Source: Microbacterium testaceum (GTDB lineage: Bacteria > Actinomycetota > Actinomycetes > Actinomycetales > Microbacteriaceae). From it: a stretch of 64,000 nt of DNA. The position numbers and the translations under genes were made by a program. Of this stretch, positions 56,231 to 64,000 are shown in pieces. The notes beneath the pieces are model-generated. The model searched no databases and had not been told where the DNA came from. It saw only the letters and a list, made by a program, of their open reading frames with translations. The stretch lies in the NCBI RefSeq assembly GCF_003075375.1, contig NZ_QDFT01000012.1:18536-82535 (forward strand). Direction: 5' to 3'. The stretch's first letter is position 1. Each line of letters begins with the position of its first letter.

Positions 56231-57697
56231 ATGACAGAATCCGCACCCGCCGCCGAGCAGTTCTCGTCGGACCGCCCGTTCGTCTTCCGCAACGCCACGG
56301 TCATCACTATGGACCAGCAGGGCGTTCTGGAGGATGCCGATGTCCTCGTGATCGGCCGTGACATCGCCGCGGTCGGCCACCGTCTCGAGGTGCCCGAGGG
56401 CACGCTCGAGATCGACGCGTCGGGGGGCATCGTCACCCCCGGCTTCGTCGACACCCATCGCCACATGTGGCAGTCCGCGCTCCGCGGCTACGGCGGCGAC
56501 TGGGCGCTCAGCCAGTACTTCGTCTTCTACTACCTGAACTGGGGCGAGGTCTTCCGTCCCGAGGACGTCTACGCCGGAAACCTGCTCAGCGCGCTCGAAT
56601 CCGTCGACACCGGCGTGACGACGACGCTCGACTGGTCGCACGGCCTACGCACTCCCGAGTACGGTGAGGCCGCGCTCCAGGCGCTCCGCGAGATCCCGGG
56701 CCGCTTCGTGCTCGGGTACGGCAACTACCTCGGGGCTCCTTGGGAGTGGGCCAACGCCCCCGAGTTCCGCGACTTCGTGTCGAAGAACTTCTCCTCGCAC
56801 GACGACATGCTGACCCTGCAGCTGGCGTTCGACGTCCCCGGAGCGTCCGACTTCCCCGAGCGCGGCGCGTTCGAGGCGGCTCGTGAACTGGGCCTGCGCG
56901 TCACGACCCACGCGGGCGTGTGGGGCGCGACGACCGACACGGCGATCACGCAGATGTACGACGCGGGATTCATGACGCCCGAGATCACGTACGTCCACTC
57001 GGCGTCCCTCAACGAGCAGAGCTACCAGAAGATCGCTGCCACGGGCGGGACCGTCTCGGTCGCAACGGAGTCGGAGCAGAGCGCCGGTCAGGGGTATCCC
57101 TCGACCTGGGCGATCCGCAAGCACGGCATCCCGGCATCCCTCTCGATGGACACGAGCGTGTGGTGGAGCGCCGACTTCTTCTCGGCCATGCGCGCCACCC
57201 TCAGCGCCGACCGTTCGCGCGACCACCTCGAAGCGCACGCGCGCGGCGAGACGATCGTCGCGAACCGCCTGCGGGCCGAGGACGTGCTGCACATGGCGAC
57301 GATGGGCGGCGCGCTCTCGATCGGACTCGAGGACCGCATCGGATCGCTCACGCCGGGCAAGCGCGCCGACATCGTGCTCATCAAGAACGACGAGTCGCCC
57401 GCGATGACGCCGATCCTGCATCCCTACGCGCACGTCGTGTACCAGGCCGGAACGGCCGACGTGCACACGGTCGTGGTCGACGGCAAGGTCGTGAAGTACC
57501 AGGGCAAGCGCATCGGTCTGCCGCTCGCGCCCGTCCGCGACAAGGTCGCCGCCTCCGTCGAGTACGTGCGGTCGAAGCTCGGCGAGAAGGCGTGGACCGA
57601 GGGCATGCACCCCGAGATCCCCGTCGACGAGGAGATCGAGAACCCGTACCGCTACACCGACGGGGACGCGCACGTCGTCGCCCGCGCCCACGACTGA
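56231..57697 (+). CDS. Amidohydrolase-superfamily enzyme 1
   Basis: 488 residues of the TrzN/AtzB/cytosine-deaminase-like branch. The metal ligands are His76 and His78 in DTHRHMWQ, a third His in RVTTHAGV, a fourth in TYVHSAS, and Asp in LSMDTSVWW. This is a complete mononuclear zinc deaminase/hydrolase set. The C-terminus carries the usual GLEDRIGSLTPGKRADIVLI strand. Related to the copies at 61071 and 62650 but the most divergent (WWS in place of SNGGD after the Asp). Substrate unknown. Followed by the Dabb gene 9 bp later. Confidence 0.9.
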   Translation: MTESAPAAEQFSSDRPFVFRNATVITMDQQGVLEDADVLVIGRDIAAVGHRLEVPEGTLEIDASGGIVTPGFVDTHRHMWQSALRGYGGDWALSQYFVFYYLNWGEVFRPEDVYAGNLLSALESVDTGVTTTLDWSHGLRTPEYGEAALQALREIPGRFVLGYGNYLGAPWEWANAPEFRDFVSKNFSSHDDMLTLQLAFDVPGASDFPERGAFEAARELGLRVTTHAGVWGATTDTAITQMYDAGFMTPEITYVHSASLNEQSYQKIAATGGTVSVATESEQSAGQGYPSTWAIRKHGIPASLSMDTSVWWSADFFSAMRATLSADRSRDHLEAHARGETIVANRLRAEDVLHMATMGGALSIGLEDRIGSLTPGKRADIVLIKNDESPAMTPILHPYAHVVYQAGTADVHTVVVDGKVVKYQGKRIGLPLAPVRDKVAASVEYVRSKLGEKAWTEGMHPEIPVDEEIENPYRYTDGDAHVVARAHD

Positions 57698-57706
57698 GAG
57701 GACCGC

Positions 57707-58018
57707 ATGATCCTGCACGTGGCACTGTTCACCTGGAAACCCGAGGTCGGCCCGGAGGAGGTGGAAGCGGTGACCGCGGCGCTCGAGGAGATGGCATCCG
57801 GTCTGCCCATGCTCCGCGGCTATCGCTGCGGCGTGAACCTCCGGCTGCGTCCGAGCCCCGCCGACTACGCCGTGGTGGCGCTCGTCGCGGACGAGGAGGC
57901 GCTCGCCGCGTACCTCGATTCGCCCGCCCACGCCGCGGTGTACGACGCGCACCTCGCGCGGATGATCGAGTCGCGCCAAGCCGTGCAGCTCGCCGTGCCG
58001 GACGGGGTCGCGCTGTGA
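57707..58018 (+). CDS. Dabb (stress-response A/B barrel) protein
   Basis: 103 residues with the Dabb fold: starts MILHVALFTWKP, has His at 4 and a conserved LRGYRCGVN and DYAVVALVADEEALAAYLDSPAHAAV. Members act as small dimeric barrels binding or cyclising aromatic or polyketide-like acids, or simply as accessory binding proteins. Overlaps the dehydrogenase gene by 4 bp (GTGA), so it belongs to the amidohydrolase 1 operon. Confidence 0.88.
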   Translation: MILHVALFTWKPEVGPEEVEAVTAALEEMASGLPMLRGYRCGVNLRLRPSPADYAVVALVADEEALAAYLDSPAHAAVYDAHLARMIESRQAVQLAVPDGVAL

Positions 58019-59070
58019 CGCGCATGCGCGCGGCGGTGCTGTACGGTCCCGGCGACCTGCGCATCGAGAGCCGCCCCGTGCCCACCCCCGGTCCGGGCGA
58101 GGCGCTCGTGCGGGTGAGCGGATGCGGGGTATGCGGATCGGACGCCACGGAGTACTCCCGCGGCCCGGTCCTCACGCACCTGCCGGTGGTGCTCGGCCAC
58201 GAGTTCACCGGCACCGTCGAGGCGGTGGGCGACGGGGTCGACCTGCCCCTCGGCGCCCAGGTCGTCTGCGGCGCGGGGATCTCCTGCGGCGAGTGCAAAC
58301 CGTGCCGGGCCGGACGCACCAACCTGTGCCGGCGCTACCGGACGGCGGGGCTGCAGATCGACGGCGGGCTCGCGGAGTTCGTCCGCGTGCCCGCCGCGAC
58401 CCTGCTCGACGTCACGGCGTGGGGGCTGGCATCCGACACTCTCGCCCTCGCGCAGCCCATGGCCATCGCGGTGCACGCGGTCGCGCGGAGCGGCCTGTCG
58501 GCGGGCCAAGATGCCGTCGTCCTGGGCATCGGCGGGATCGGCGCCTTCCTCACGTACGCCGCCGCGTCCGTCGGGGCGCGCGTGCTCGCCGTCGACCGGT
58601 CGGAGGCGCGGCTCGCACTCGCCCGCGATCTCGGTGCCGAGCGGACGCTCCTCGCGGGGGAGCAGTCCGTCGCCGCCGAACTCGCGGCGTCCGGTCGGGA
58701 GGCCGACGTGCTCTTCGAGGTGAGCGGTTCGCGCGCGGGGTGGGACGAGGTCGTCGCCGCGGCGCTGCCGGGCGCGGTGCTGGTCCCCGTCGGCATCCAG
58801 CGGGAGGACGTCCCGGTGCCGCTCGGCTCCTGGACGCTGCGCGAATACACGATCGTCGGGACCGTCGCGCACGCGATCGCGGCCGACCTGCCGCGCGCCG
58901 TGGAGCTGCTCGCGGGGCGCGCGGACTGGGCCGACGTCGCCGACGAAGTGCTGCCGCTCGACGAGGTCGCCGCGGGTGCTCTGGAGCCGCTCACGCGCGG
59001 CGGTTCCCGGCAGATCAAGACGATCATCGACCCGACGGCATCACGGCGCCGCGTGGCCCGCCACTCCTGA
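58015..59070 (+). CDS. Zinc-binding alcohol dehydrogenase (MDR family)
   Basis: 351 residues. Catalytic zinc ligands in GCGVCGSD and GHEFTG, structural zinc cysteines in ISCGECKPCRAGRTNLC, and an NAD-binding GIGGIGAF. The Tdh/sorbitol dehydrogenase-like subgroup oxidises secondary alcohols of polyols or threonine. Last gene of the 56231-59070 operon, likely oxidising a product of the amidohydrolase step. Confidence 0.9.
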   Translation: MTRMRAAVLYGPGDLRIESRPVPTPGPGEALVRVSGCGVCGSDATEYSRGPVLTHLPVVLGHEFTGTVEAVGDGVDLPLGAQVVCGAGISCGECKPCRAGRTNLCRRYRTAGLQIDGGLAEFVRVPAATLLDVTAWGLASDTLALAQPMAIAVHAVARSGLSAGQDAVVLGIGGIGAFLTYAAASVGARVLAVDRSEARLALARDLGAERTLLAGEQSVAAELAASGREADVLFEVSGSRAGWDEVVAAALPGAVLVPVGIQREDVPVPLGSWTLREYTIVGTVAHAIAADLPRAVELLAGRADWADVADEVLPLDEVAAGALEPLTRGGSRQIKTIIDPTASRRRVARHS

Positions 59071-59099
59071 GGCTCCCGCCCCGCGGGGCGCCGGTCGGC

Positions 59100-59786
59100 T
59101 CAGAGGTCGTCCATCGCCCGGAGGACGTCGACCGCTGACCCGATCGAGTCGCGCGGTGCGCCGAACTGGTTACCGGCTGAGGGCATCGCCTGGTTCTGCT
59201 CGCGGCGGCCCACGACGAACCAGATGCCGCGCGCGATCGCGTCGCTCTGATTGATGTAGAGGTGCGGGCGCACTGAGTCGAAGTGCAGGCTGTCGCCGGC
59301 GCGCAGGGTGAAGGTGTCGAACTCGAGGCGCAGAGTCAGCTCGCCCTCGAGGAGGTAGGCGTACTCCACACCCGCGTGCCGCATCATCTTGCCCTCGACG
59401 GAGCTGGAGGCGCCCGGCTGGTACGTCACGAGCAGGGAGTCGGCCGGGCCGACGCCGGCGGCGAGACGCTCCCAGCGCACGCCGTTCTCCATGTCGAGCA
59501 CGGCGTTGTCCGCGGCACGCTGCACGGTCGGGTCGGCGGGAACGGGCTCGGGCGCGGGAGTCGCGGAGCTCATCGGCGACGCGGGGGAGACCCCGAGCAA
59601 CTCGTCGATCGAGATGCCGAGGTGCGTCACCATCGCGTAGAGGGTCGAGACGGAGGGCTGTGTCTTGCCCGTCTCGACCTGCGAAATGAGACTGGCCGAG
59701 ACGCCGAGCGCGCTCGCGACGCTGCGCAAACTCATGCCGCGCTCGAGCCGTGCGCCGCGCAGCCTGCTGCCGATGTCGTCCGTCAT
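59100..59786 (-). CDS. XRE-cupin transcriptional regulator
   Basis: 228 residues. An N-terminal HTH_3 domain (RLRGARLERGMSLRSVASAL, then VSASLISQVETGKTQPSVSTL) is followed by a cupin_2 domain (about 120-200, HAGVEYAYLLEGELTLRLE). Such proteins (PuuR-like) repress catabolic operons and sense a small ligand. GAGGAGG precedes ATG 59786. It sits in the cluster downstream of ketopantoate-reductase copy 2 and is the only regulator here, so the likely binder of the CTGAAC sites. Confidence 0.9.
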   Translation of the reverse strand: MTDDIGSRLRGARLERGMSLRSVASALGVSASLISQVETGKTQPSVSTLYAMVTHLGISIDELLGVSPASPMSSATPAPEPVPADPTVQRAADNAVLDMENGVRWERLAAGVGPADSLLVTYQPGASSSVEGKMMRHAGVEYAYLLEGELTLRLEFDTFTLRAGDSLHFDSVRPHLYINQSDAIARGIWFVVGRREQNQAMPSAGNQFGAPRDSIGSAVDVLRAMDDL

Positions 59787-59888
59787 GTCGGCGCCTCCTC
59801 GTCCGAAGGCGGTGACCCCGATCACGGGTGCCCCGCCGCTCGCGAGACCACGCTACCGGCCGATTCGCGCACATCCTGTGCGCCGCGC

Positions 59889-59898
59889 CTGAACACAG
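59889..59898. promoter_or_regulatory. CTGAACACAG site upstream of the XRE-cupin gene
   Basis: Identical to 62538-62547 in front of amidohydrolase 3; lies about 100 bp upstream of the regulator start and just past the end of the upstream gene. Confidence 0.4.
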
Positions 59899-59905
59899 CC
59901 GGGCC

Positions 59906-60946
59906 TCACCCGCGTCCGGGGACGTCCAGCAGGGCGTGGACGTTGGCGGCGGAGCGCGGCATCCGTCCGGCCTCGATCTCCTGGGCGAGGCGCACGGTGT
60001 GGGCGTTGTAGGGGGCTTCCTGGCCCGCCGCGGCGAGTACCGAGACGACGAGCCCGTTGACCTCCGCGTACTCGGCGTGGCGCCCCTTCATCCAGTCCTG
60101 CAGAACGGTCGTGTTCGTGTCGGGGAGGGAGAAGCTGTCCAGCACCTCGCCGAGCAGGTCGGCGGCGTAGCGGTCGGGGTCGGTGACCGCGTCGTCGGAG
60201 AGGCCGAAGATCGGCACGAGGCGGCTCCCGTCGGCGAGCGCGGCGCGCGCGGCCTCCTTGCCGCACTCGATCATGAAGTCGTGGACGCCGGGGAGCGCGA
60301 CGGCGGAGGCCAGGGGGAGGTCGAGGATCGCGGACGGGACGAGTTCGCCGGCGTTGGCGACGAGTTTCATCCACTTGGACGAGCGGATGTCGGGGGAGAC
60401 ATCGACGCGACCCGTGTGCGAGAGGACCGCCTGAACCTCGTGCTCTCGTCCGCGGGCGGCGTCGTCGTACGCGCCCACCGCGAACCACGATCCGGCAACG
60501 GGGGTCTGGCGGTTCACGATTCCGGGCTCGAACATGTTGGATGCCACCTCGATCACCGCCCCCATCGTCCGGTGCGCGCCCACGGCGGCGGCGATGGCAT
60601 CCTGGGTCATCCCGTTCTGGAGCCCGACGACGAGACCGTCCTCGGCGACATGGGGCGCGATGAGTTCGGCGACCCAGCGCGTGTCGTACGCCTTGACGAC
60701 GATGAACACGATGTCGAACGGTTCGCGCAGCGTCGCGACCTCGCACAGGTGCAGCGGGTGCACGGGCGTGATGTGCGTCTCGTCGGGGAGGCGTACCTCG
60801 ATGCCGCGGGCGCGCATGGCCTCGACGTGCGCCGGCCACTGCTCGATGTAGGTGACATCGAGACCGGCGCGCAGCAGGTCGGCGCCGACGCTGGCTCCCT
60901 GTGCACCGGTGCCGAGCACGGCGATGCGGGGGCTCGTTCGTGACAT
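59906..60946 (-). CDS. Ketopantoate reductase-like (PanE/ApbA) enzyme 2
   Basis: 346 residues, clear paralogue of the 55082-56086 product: GTGAQGASVGADLLRAGLDV, EQWPAHVEAM, LHLCEVATLREPFD, WMKLVANAG and VLQDWMKGRHAEY align throughout. The R-K-G motif is M-K-G here. Same divergent arrangement with an amidohydrolase gene, so the pair KPR/amidohydrolase appears duplicated as a unit. GGAGG precedes the ATG. Confidence 0.88.
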   Translation of the reverse strand: MSRTSPRIAVLGTGAQGASVGADLLRAGLDVTYIEQWPAHVEAMRARGIEVRLPDETHITPVHPLHLCEVATLREPFDIVFIVVKAYDTRWVAELIAPHVAEDGLVVGLQNGMTQDAIAAAVGAHRTMGAVIEVASNMFEPGIVNRQTPVAGSWFAVGAYDDAARGREHEVQAVLSHTGRVDVSPDIRSSKWMKLVANAGELVPSAILDLPLASAVALPGVHDFMIECGKEAARAALADGSRLVPIFGLSDDAVTDPDRYAADLLGEVLDSFSLPDTNTTVLQDWMKGRHAEYAEVNGLVVSVLAAAGQEAPYNAHTVRLAQEIEAGRMPRSAANVHALLDVPGRG

Positions 60947-60980
60947 GGGTCCTCCTTGACCGCGAAACGTTCGCTGAGAC

Positions 60981-61026
60981 TTTACAAATCTGGGAGCGAC
61001 TGTACATTCGTGTGTAGTTCAGCACA
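60981..61026 (+). promoter_or_regulatory. Promoter and candidate operator of amidohydrolase 2
   Basis: TTTACA (60981-60986), 16 bp, TACATT (61003-61008), then GTTCAGCACA at 61017-61026, just downstream of the expected start site. The octamer GTACATTC also occurs before amidohydrolase 1 (from 56206). Confidence 0.6.
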
Positions 61027-61070
61027 ACGCCGGGTCGAGGATGACCCGGTCGGATCGCGAGGGAGCGACC

Positions 61071-62516
61071 ATGCGCACACTCATCCGCAACGTGGCGGCG
61101 GCCACCGTCGACCCGGAGCTGGGCGATCTCGCCCGGACCGACATCCTCATCGAGGACGGGGTCATCCGGGAGATCCGCCCCGACATCGCCGTGGACGACG
61201 CGTCCTTCGACGGAGAGATCGTGGACGGGCGCGACAGGATCGCCATCCCGGGCATGGTCGACACCCACCGCCACACGTGGCAGACCGCGCTGCGCGGCAT
61301 CCTGGCCGACGGGAACATCCCCGACTACCTGCGCGGCATCCGGCTGCACATGGCCCCGCTCTACCGTGCCGAGGACATGTACGCGGGCAACTACGTCGGG
61401 GCGCTCGACGCGCTCAACTCGGGCATCACGACGATCGTCGACTACTGCCACAACATCCTCGATCCGGACGGCGCGCACGCGGCCGTGACGGGACTCCGGG
61501 ATGCCGGCATCCGGGCGCTCTACGCCCACGGGCTGACGCCCATCACGACCAACACCTGGAGCCAGTCGCGCGGGGGCTCCGCGGCAGGAGCCGATCCCGC
61601 GGCTCTGGCCACGCGGGCGGTGCTCGCCCGCCGCATCCGGGAGGAGTACTTCTCCAGCGACGACCAGCTCCTACGGTTCGGCATTGCCCCGCAGGAGCTG
61701 GCGATCGCACCGGTCGCCGACGTGGCCGCGGAGTTCCGTCTCGCCCGCGAACTCGGGGCGCGCATCACGTTCCACGCCAATCAGGTCATGGTGCGGCAGC
61801 TGTTCCAGGACGTCGAGGTGCTGCACGCCCACGGGCTGCTCGCCGACGACCTGCTGCTCGTGCACTGCACGTTCAACACCCCGCACGAGTGGGATCTGCT
61901 GGACGACAGCGGGGTCACGGTGTCGGTCTGCGCCGAGACCGAGATGCAGATGGGCATGGGCTATCCGGCGATCGCCGAGGCCACCGCGCACACCGCGGGG
62001 CCGAGCCTCGGCATCGACTGCGTGTCGGGCAACGGCGGCGACATGGTGTCGCACAGCCGCCTCGTGCTGCAGGCCACCCGCTACCGCGCCGACGAGCCCG
62101 AGTACGCCGCGATGCGGGCTCCGCAGACGATGGCCTGGACGACGAAGGACGCGTTGCGGTGGGCCACGCTGAACGGCGCGCGGGCGGCCGGCGTCGACCA
62201 TCTCGTCGGCTCGTTGACCGTGGGCAAACGTGCCGACATCGTGCTCGTGGACATGTCCGGGATCAGCCAGGTCGGCTGGAACCGCGCGGATCCGACGGGC
62301 GCGGTGGTGTCGCAGGCGCACGCCGGCTGCATCGACACGATCTTCGTGGACGGCCGCGTCGTCAAGCGCGGCGGGGTCCTGACGCACGTCGACCTCCCGG
62401 CCGCGACCGCGACCCTCGAGCGTTCGCACGAGTACCTGTACGACCGCATGGGCGGCGCGGGGCAGTTCATCCCGCAGCCGCCGATCGACATTCCGCTGTA
62501 CCGCGAGCGCGCCTGA
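61071..62516 (+). CDS. Amidohydrolase-superfamily enzyme 2
   Basis: 481 residues. Metal ligands His66 and His68 in DTHRHTWQTALRG, His in ITFHANQV, His in LLVHCTFN, and Asp in LGIDCVSGNGGD. Further shared segments with copy 3 are SVCAETEMQMGMGYP and SNGGD-like GNGGD. Deaminase- or hydrolase-type enzyme on a C-N bond of a ring or amide; substrate not inferable. GAGGGAG precedes ATG 61071; an ATG at 61041 is upstream but off that site. Has its own promoter. Confidence 0.9.
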   Translation: MRTLIRNVAAATVDPELGDLARTDILIEDGVIREIRPDIAVDDASFDGEIVDGRDRIAIPGMVDTHRHTWQTALRGILADGNIPDYLRGIRLHMAPLYRAEDMYAGNYVGALDALNSGITTIVDYCHNILDPDGAHAAVTGLRDAGIRALYAHGLTPITTNTWSQSRGGSAAGADPAALATRAVLARRIREEYFSSDDQLLRFGIAPQELAIAPVADVAAEFRLARELGARITFHANQVMVRQLFQDVEVLHAHGLLADDLLLVHCTFNTPHEWDLLDDSGVTVSVCAETEMQMGMGYPAIAEATAHTAGPSLGIDCVSGNGGDMVSHSRLVLQATRYRADEPEYAAMRAPQTMAWTTKDALRWATLNGARAAGVDHLVGSLTVGKRADIVLVDMSGISQVGWNRADPTGAVVSQAHAGCIDTIFVDGRVVKRGGVLTHVDLPAATATLERSHEYLYDRMGGAGQFIPQPPIDIPLYRERA

Positions 62517-62537
62517 GTTTCAGCAGCGCTGGACGAA

Positions 62538-62573
62538 CTGAACACAGTGATAACAAATACTTGACACGTTCAG
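62538..62573. promoter_or_regulatory. CTGAAC and GTTCAG half-sites in the amidohydrolase 3 promoter
   Basis: CTGAAC at 62538-62543 (within CTGAACACAG) and GTTCAG at 62568-62573, separated by 24 bp; the second lies inside the -35/-10 spacer, a position suited to repression. Confidence 0.5.
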
Positions 62574-62589
62574 TGCTGCTTTCTAGCAT
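62561..62589 (+). promoter_or_regulatory. Promoter of amidohydrolase 3
   Basis: TTGACA (62561-62566), exactly 17 bp, TAGCAT (62584-62589): the best sigma-70-type promoter in the window, about 60 bp before ATG 62650. Confidence 0.75.
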
Positions 62590-62649
62590 CCAATCAACGA
62601 ACACCACCGGCGCGACGACGCTCCGGTTCGACGAGGGAGTCACCACCAC

Positions 62650-64000
62650 ATGAGCACGCGCACGCTGCTGCGGGGAGGGACCGTCATCACGGCCGTCCGT
62701 CCCGGCGAGGTCCTCACCGACACCGACATCCTGATCGGGGCCGACGGAACGATCGAGGCCATCGGACAGGGCCTGGATGCCGCCGACGCCGAGGTCATCG
62801 ACGTCCACGGCCGCATCGTGCACCCCGGCTTCGTCGACACCCACCGCCACACGTGGCAGTCGGTCGTCCGCAACCTCGCGTCGGACTGGTCGCTCACGGA
62901 GTACCTCGCGGGTCTGCACACCGGCCTCAGCAAGCACTTCCGTCCCGAGGACACCTACACCGGCAACTACCTCGGCGCGCTCGAGGCGCTCGACTCCGGC
63001 ATCACGACGCTCGTCGACTGGTCGCACAACCTCGCGACCCCCGAGCACGCCGACGCCGCCGTCGCCGCCCTCAAGGACACCGGGATGCGCGCCGTCTTCG
63101 CCCACGGCGGCGGCGCGGAGCAGTGGGGGAGCCTACCCTCGGCCAACGTCCACCCCGCCGACGCCCGCCGCGTGCGCGACGAGCACTTCTCCTCCGAGGG
63201 CGGGCTCGTCACGATGGCGCTCGCGCTGCGCGGACCGCAGTTCGTCACCCCCGAGGTCAACGTCGCCGACTTCCGGCTCGCCGCCGACCTGGACCTCCGC
63301 GTCACGATGCACGCCGGCGACGGGTACTGGGGCAAGTCGGGCCCGATCCGCAAGATGCACGCCGACGGCCTGCTCTCCGACCGCATCACGTACGTGCACT
63401 GCTGCACCCTGGGCGACGACGAGCTGAAGCTCATCGCCGACAGCGGCGGTACCGCTTCGGTTGCGCCGGACGTCGAGATGCAGATGGGCCACGGCTTCCC
63501 CGCCACCGGCCGACTGCTGCGGGCCGGCATCCGTCCGACCTTCTCGATCGACGTGTGCAGCTCGAACGGAGGCGACATGTTCGCCACGATGCGCACCGCG
63601 ATCGGCATGCAGCGCGCGCTCGACAACGCGCCGTCCGTCGACACCGGCGAGGTGCTCGAGCGCATCAGCCTCACGTGCGCTGACGTCGTGCAGTTCGCCA
63701 CGATCGACGGTGCGCACGCCGCGGGTCTCGCGGGCACCACAGGGTCGATCGCGGTGGGCAAGGCCGCCGACATCGTCGTGCTGGACGACCGCTCGCTCGC
63801 CCTCACGCCGCTGAACAACCCCATCGGCAGCCTCGTCTACTCGGCGCACCCGGGTCTCGTGCGCGACGTGTTCGTGCAGGGGCGCCGCGTGAAGAAGGAC
63901 GGCGAGCTCGTCGGCGTCGACATCGCCCGGCTGAAGGCGGATGCCGAGTCCTCCCGCAGCTACCTGCTCGGCGAGATGCCCGAGGCGCGCCTCGACGGCA
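62650..64000 (+). CDS. Amidohydrolase-superfamily enzyme 3 (3' partial)
   Basis: At least 450 codons, open to the right edge. His65 and His67 in DTHRHTWQS, His in RVTMHAGD, His in TYVHCCT and Asp in FSIDVCSSNGGD give the full metal set. C-terminal GSIAVGKAADIVVLDD strand is present, so probably only a few residues are missing. GAGGGAG lies upstream of the ATG. Closest to copy 2 in the Asp loop and to copy 1 in the N-terminal third (LTEYLAG, FRPEDTYTGNYL). Controlled by the TTGACA/TAGCAT promoter with CTGAAC sites. Confidence 0.9.
   Translation, partial: MSTRTLLRGGTVITAVRPGEVLTDTDILIGADGTIEAIGQGLDAADAEVIDVHGRIVHPGFVDTHRHTWQSVVRNLASDWSLTEYLAGLHTGLSKHFRPEDTYTGNYLGALEALDSGITTLVDWSHNLATPEHADAAVAALKDTGMRAVFAHGGGAEQWGSLPSANVHPADARRVRDEHFSSEGGLVTMALALRGPQFVTPEVNVADFRLAADLDLRVTMHAGDGYWGKSGPIRKMHADGLLSDRITYVHCCTLGDDELKLIADSGGTASVAPDVEMQMGHGFPATGRLLRAGIRPTFSIDVCSSNGGDMFATMRTAIGMQRALDNAPSVDTGEVLERISLTCADVVQFATIDGAHAAGLAGTTGSIAVGKAADIVVLDDRSLALTPLNNPIGSLVYSAHPGLVRDVFVQGRRVKKDGELVGVDIARLKADAESSRSYLLGEMPEARLDG

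Noticed and set aside
55082..60946. PanE-like genes as pantothenate biosynthesis genes
   Set aside because: Two paralogues each divergent from amidohydrolases, with no panB or panC nearby; a catabolic role is more consistent.

Overview
The window is about 70% GC, densely packed and clearly chromosomal. Its gene content (RskA/SigK pair, CarD, SenX3-RegX3-type two-component system, GlnR, MutT1-type NUDIX fusion, fused IspDF, Pls/PosA-type synthetase, LAXTG sorting signal) points to a high-GC actinobacterium. The codon habit, the recurrent ggatgcc/gcatcc words and the many leaderless genes suit Microbacteriaceae, most likely Microbacterium or a close relative. No rRNA, CRISPR array, insertion sequence, integrase or prophage is visible. 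Many same-strand neighbours overlap by 4 bp (ATGA or GTGA), so most of the window is organised in tight operons.

Layout. 0-0.6 kb: 3' end of a Flp/Tad pilus locus (two TadE-like proteins). 0.7-7.8 kb: topA-tmk, holB, an alpha/beta-hydrolase lipoprotein and deoC, then tRNA-Thr(CGT). 8-13.7 kb: small membrane protein, PncA-like hydrolase, PAS histidine kinase, membrane molybdopterin oxidoreductase, and an EamA exporter divergent from an Lrp-type regulator. 14-18.3 kb: aldo/keto reductase and a folate-independent methionine synthase pair (mesX-mesD) divergent from a LysR regulator. 18.3-23 kb: LtrA-like protein, then an exopolysaccharide-type locus consisting of a processive GT2 synthase, a 53-residue LAXTG microprotein and a divergent secreted GH16 hydrolase. 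23.3-26 kb: tRNA-Lys(TTT) and a fasciclin lipoprotein divergent from sigK-rskA.

27.8-32.2 kb: pstSCAB with a PHO box. 32.2-38 kb: Pls/PosA-type NRPS overlapping an M1 metallopeptidase, with a phosphopantetheinyl transferase converging from the ppk-mutT1 operon. 41-45 kb: glnR, two small membrane proteins, nitrobindin-like protein, YgfZ and a FUSC-type protein. 46-50 kb: gpmA, phoU, senX3-regX3 (second PHO box) and a lipoprotein. 50.3-55 kb: carD, ispDF, a GNAT protein, cysS and rlmB. Phosphate metabolism is the main theme of the central part: pst, phoU, senX3-regX3 and ppk all lie here, and three of the control regions carry GTTCACC-like 11-bp direct repeats.

55-64 kb is an accessory catabolic-looking cluster: three paralogous amidohydrolases (the last one cut by the window edge), two paralogous ketopantoate-reductase-like enzymes, a Dabb protein, a zinc alcohol dehydrogenase and an XRE-cupin regulator. 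Its four control regions share CTGAAC/GTTCAG hexamers next to CACA. The substrate cannot be read from sequence, and this is the best candidate here for an undescribed pathway. The GT2-LAXTG microprotein-GH16 locus is the best candidate for an undescribed cell-surface system.
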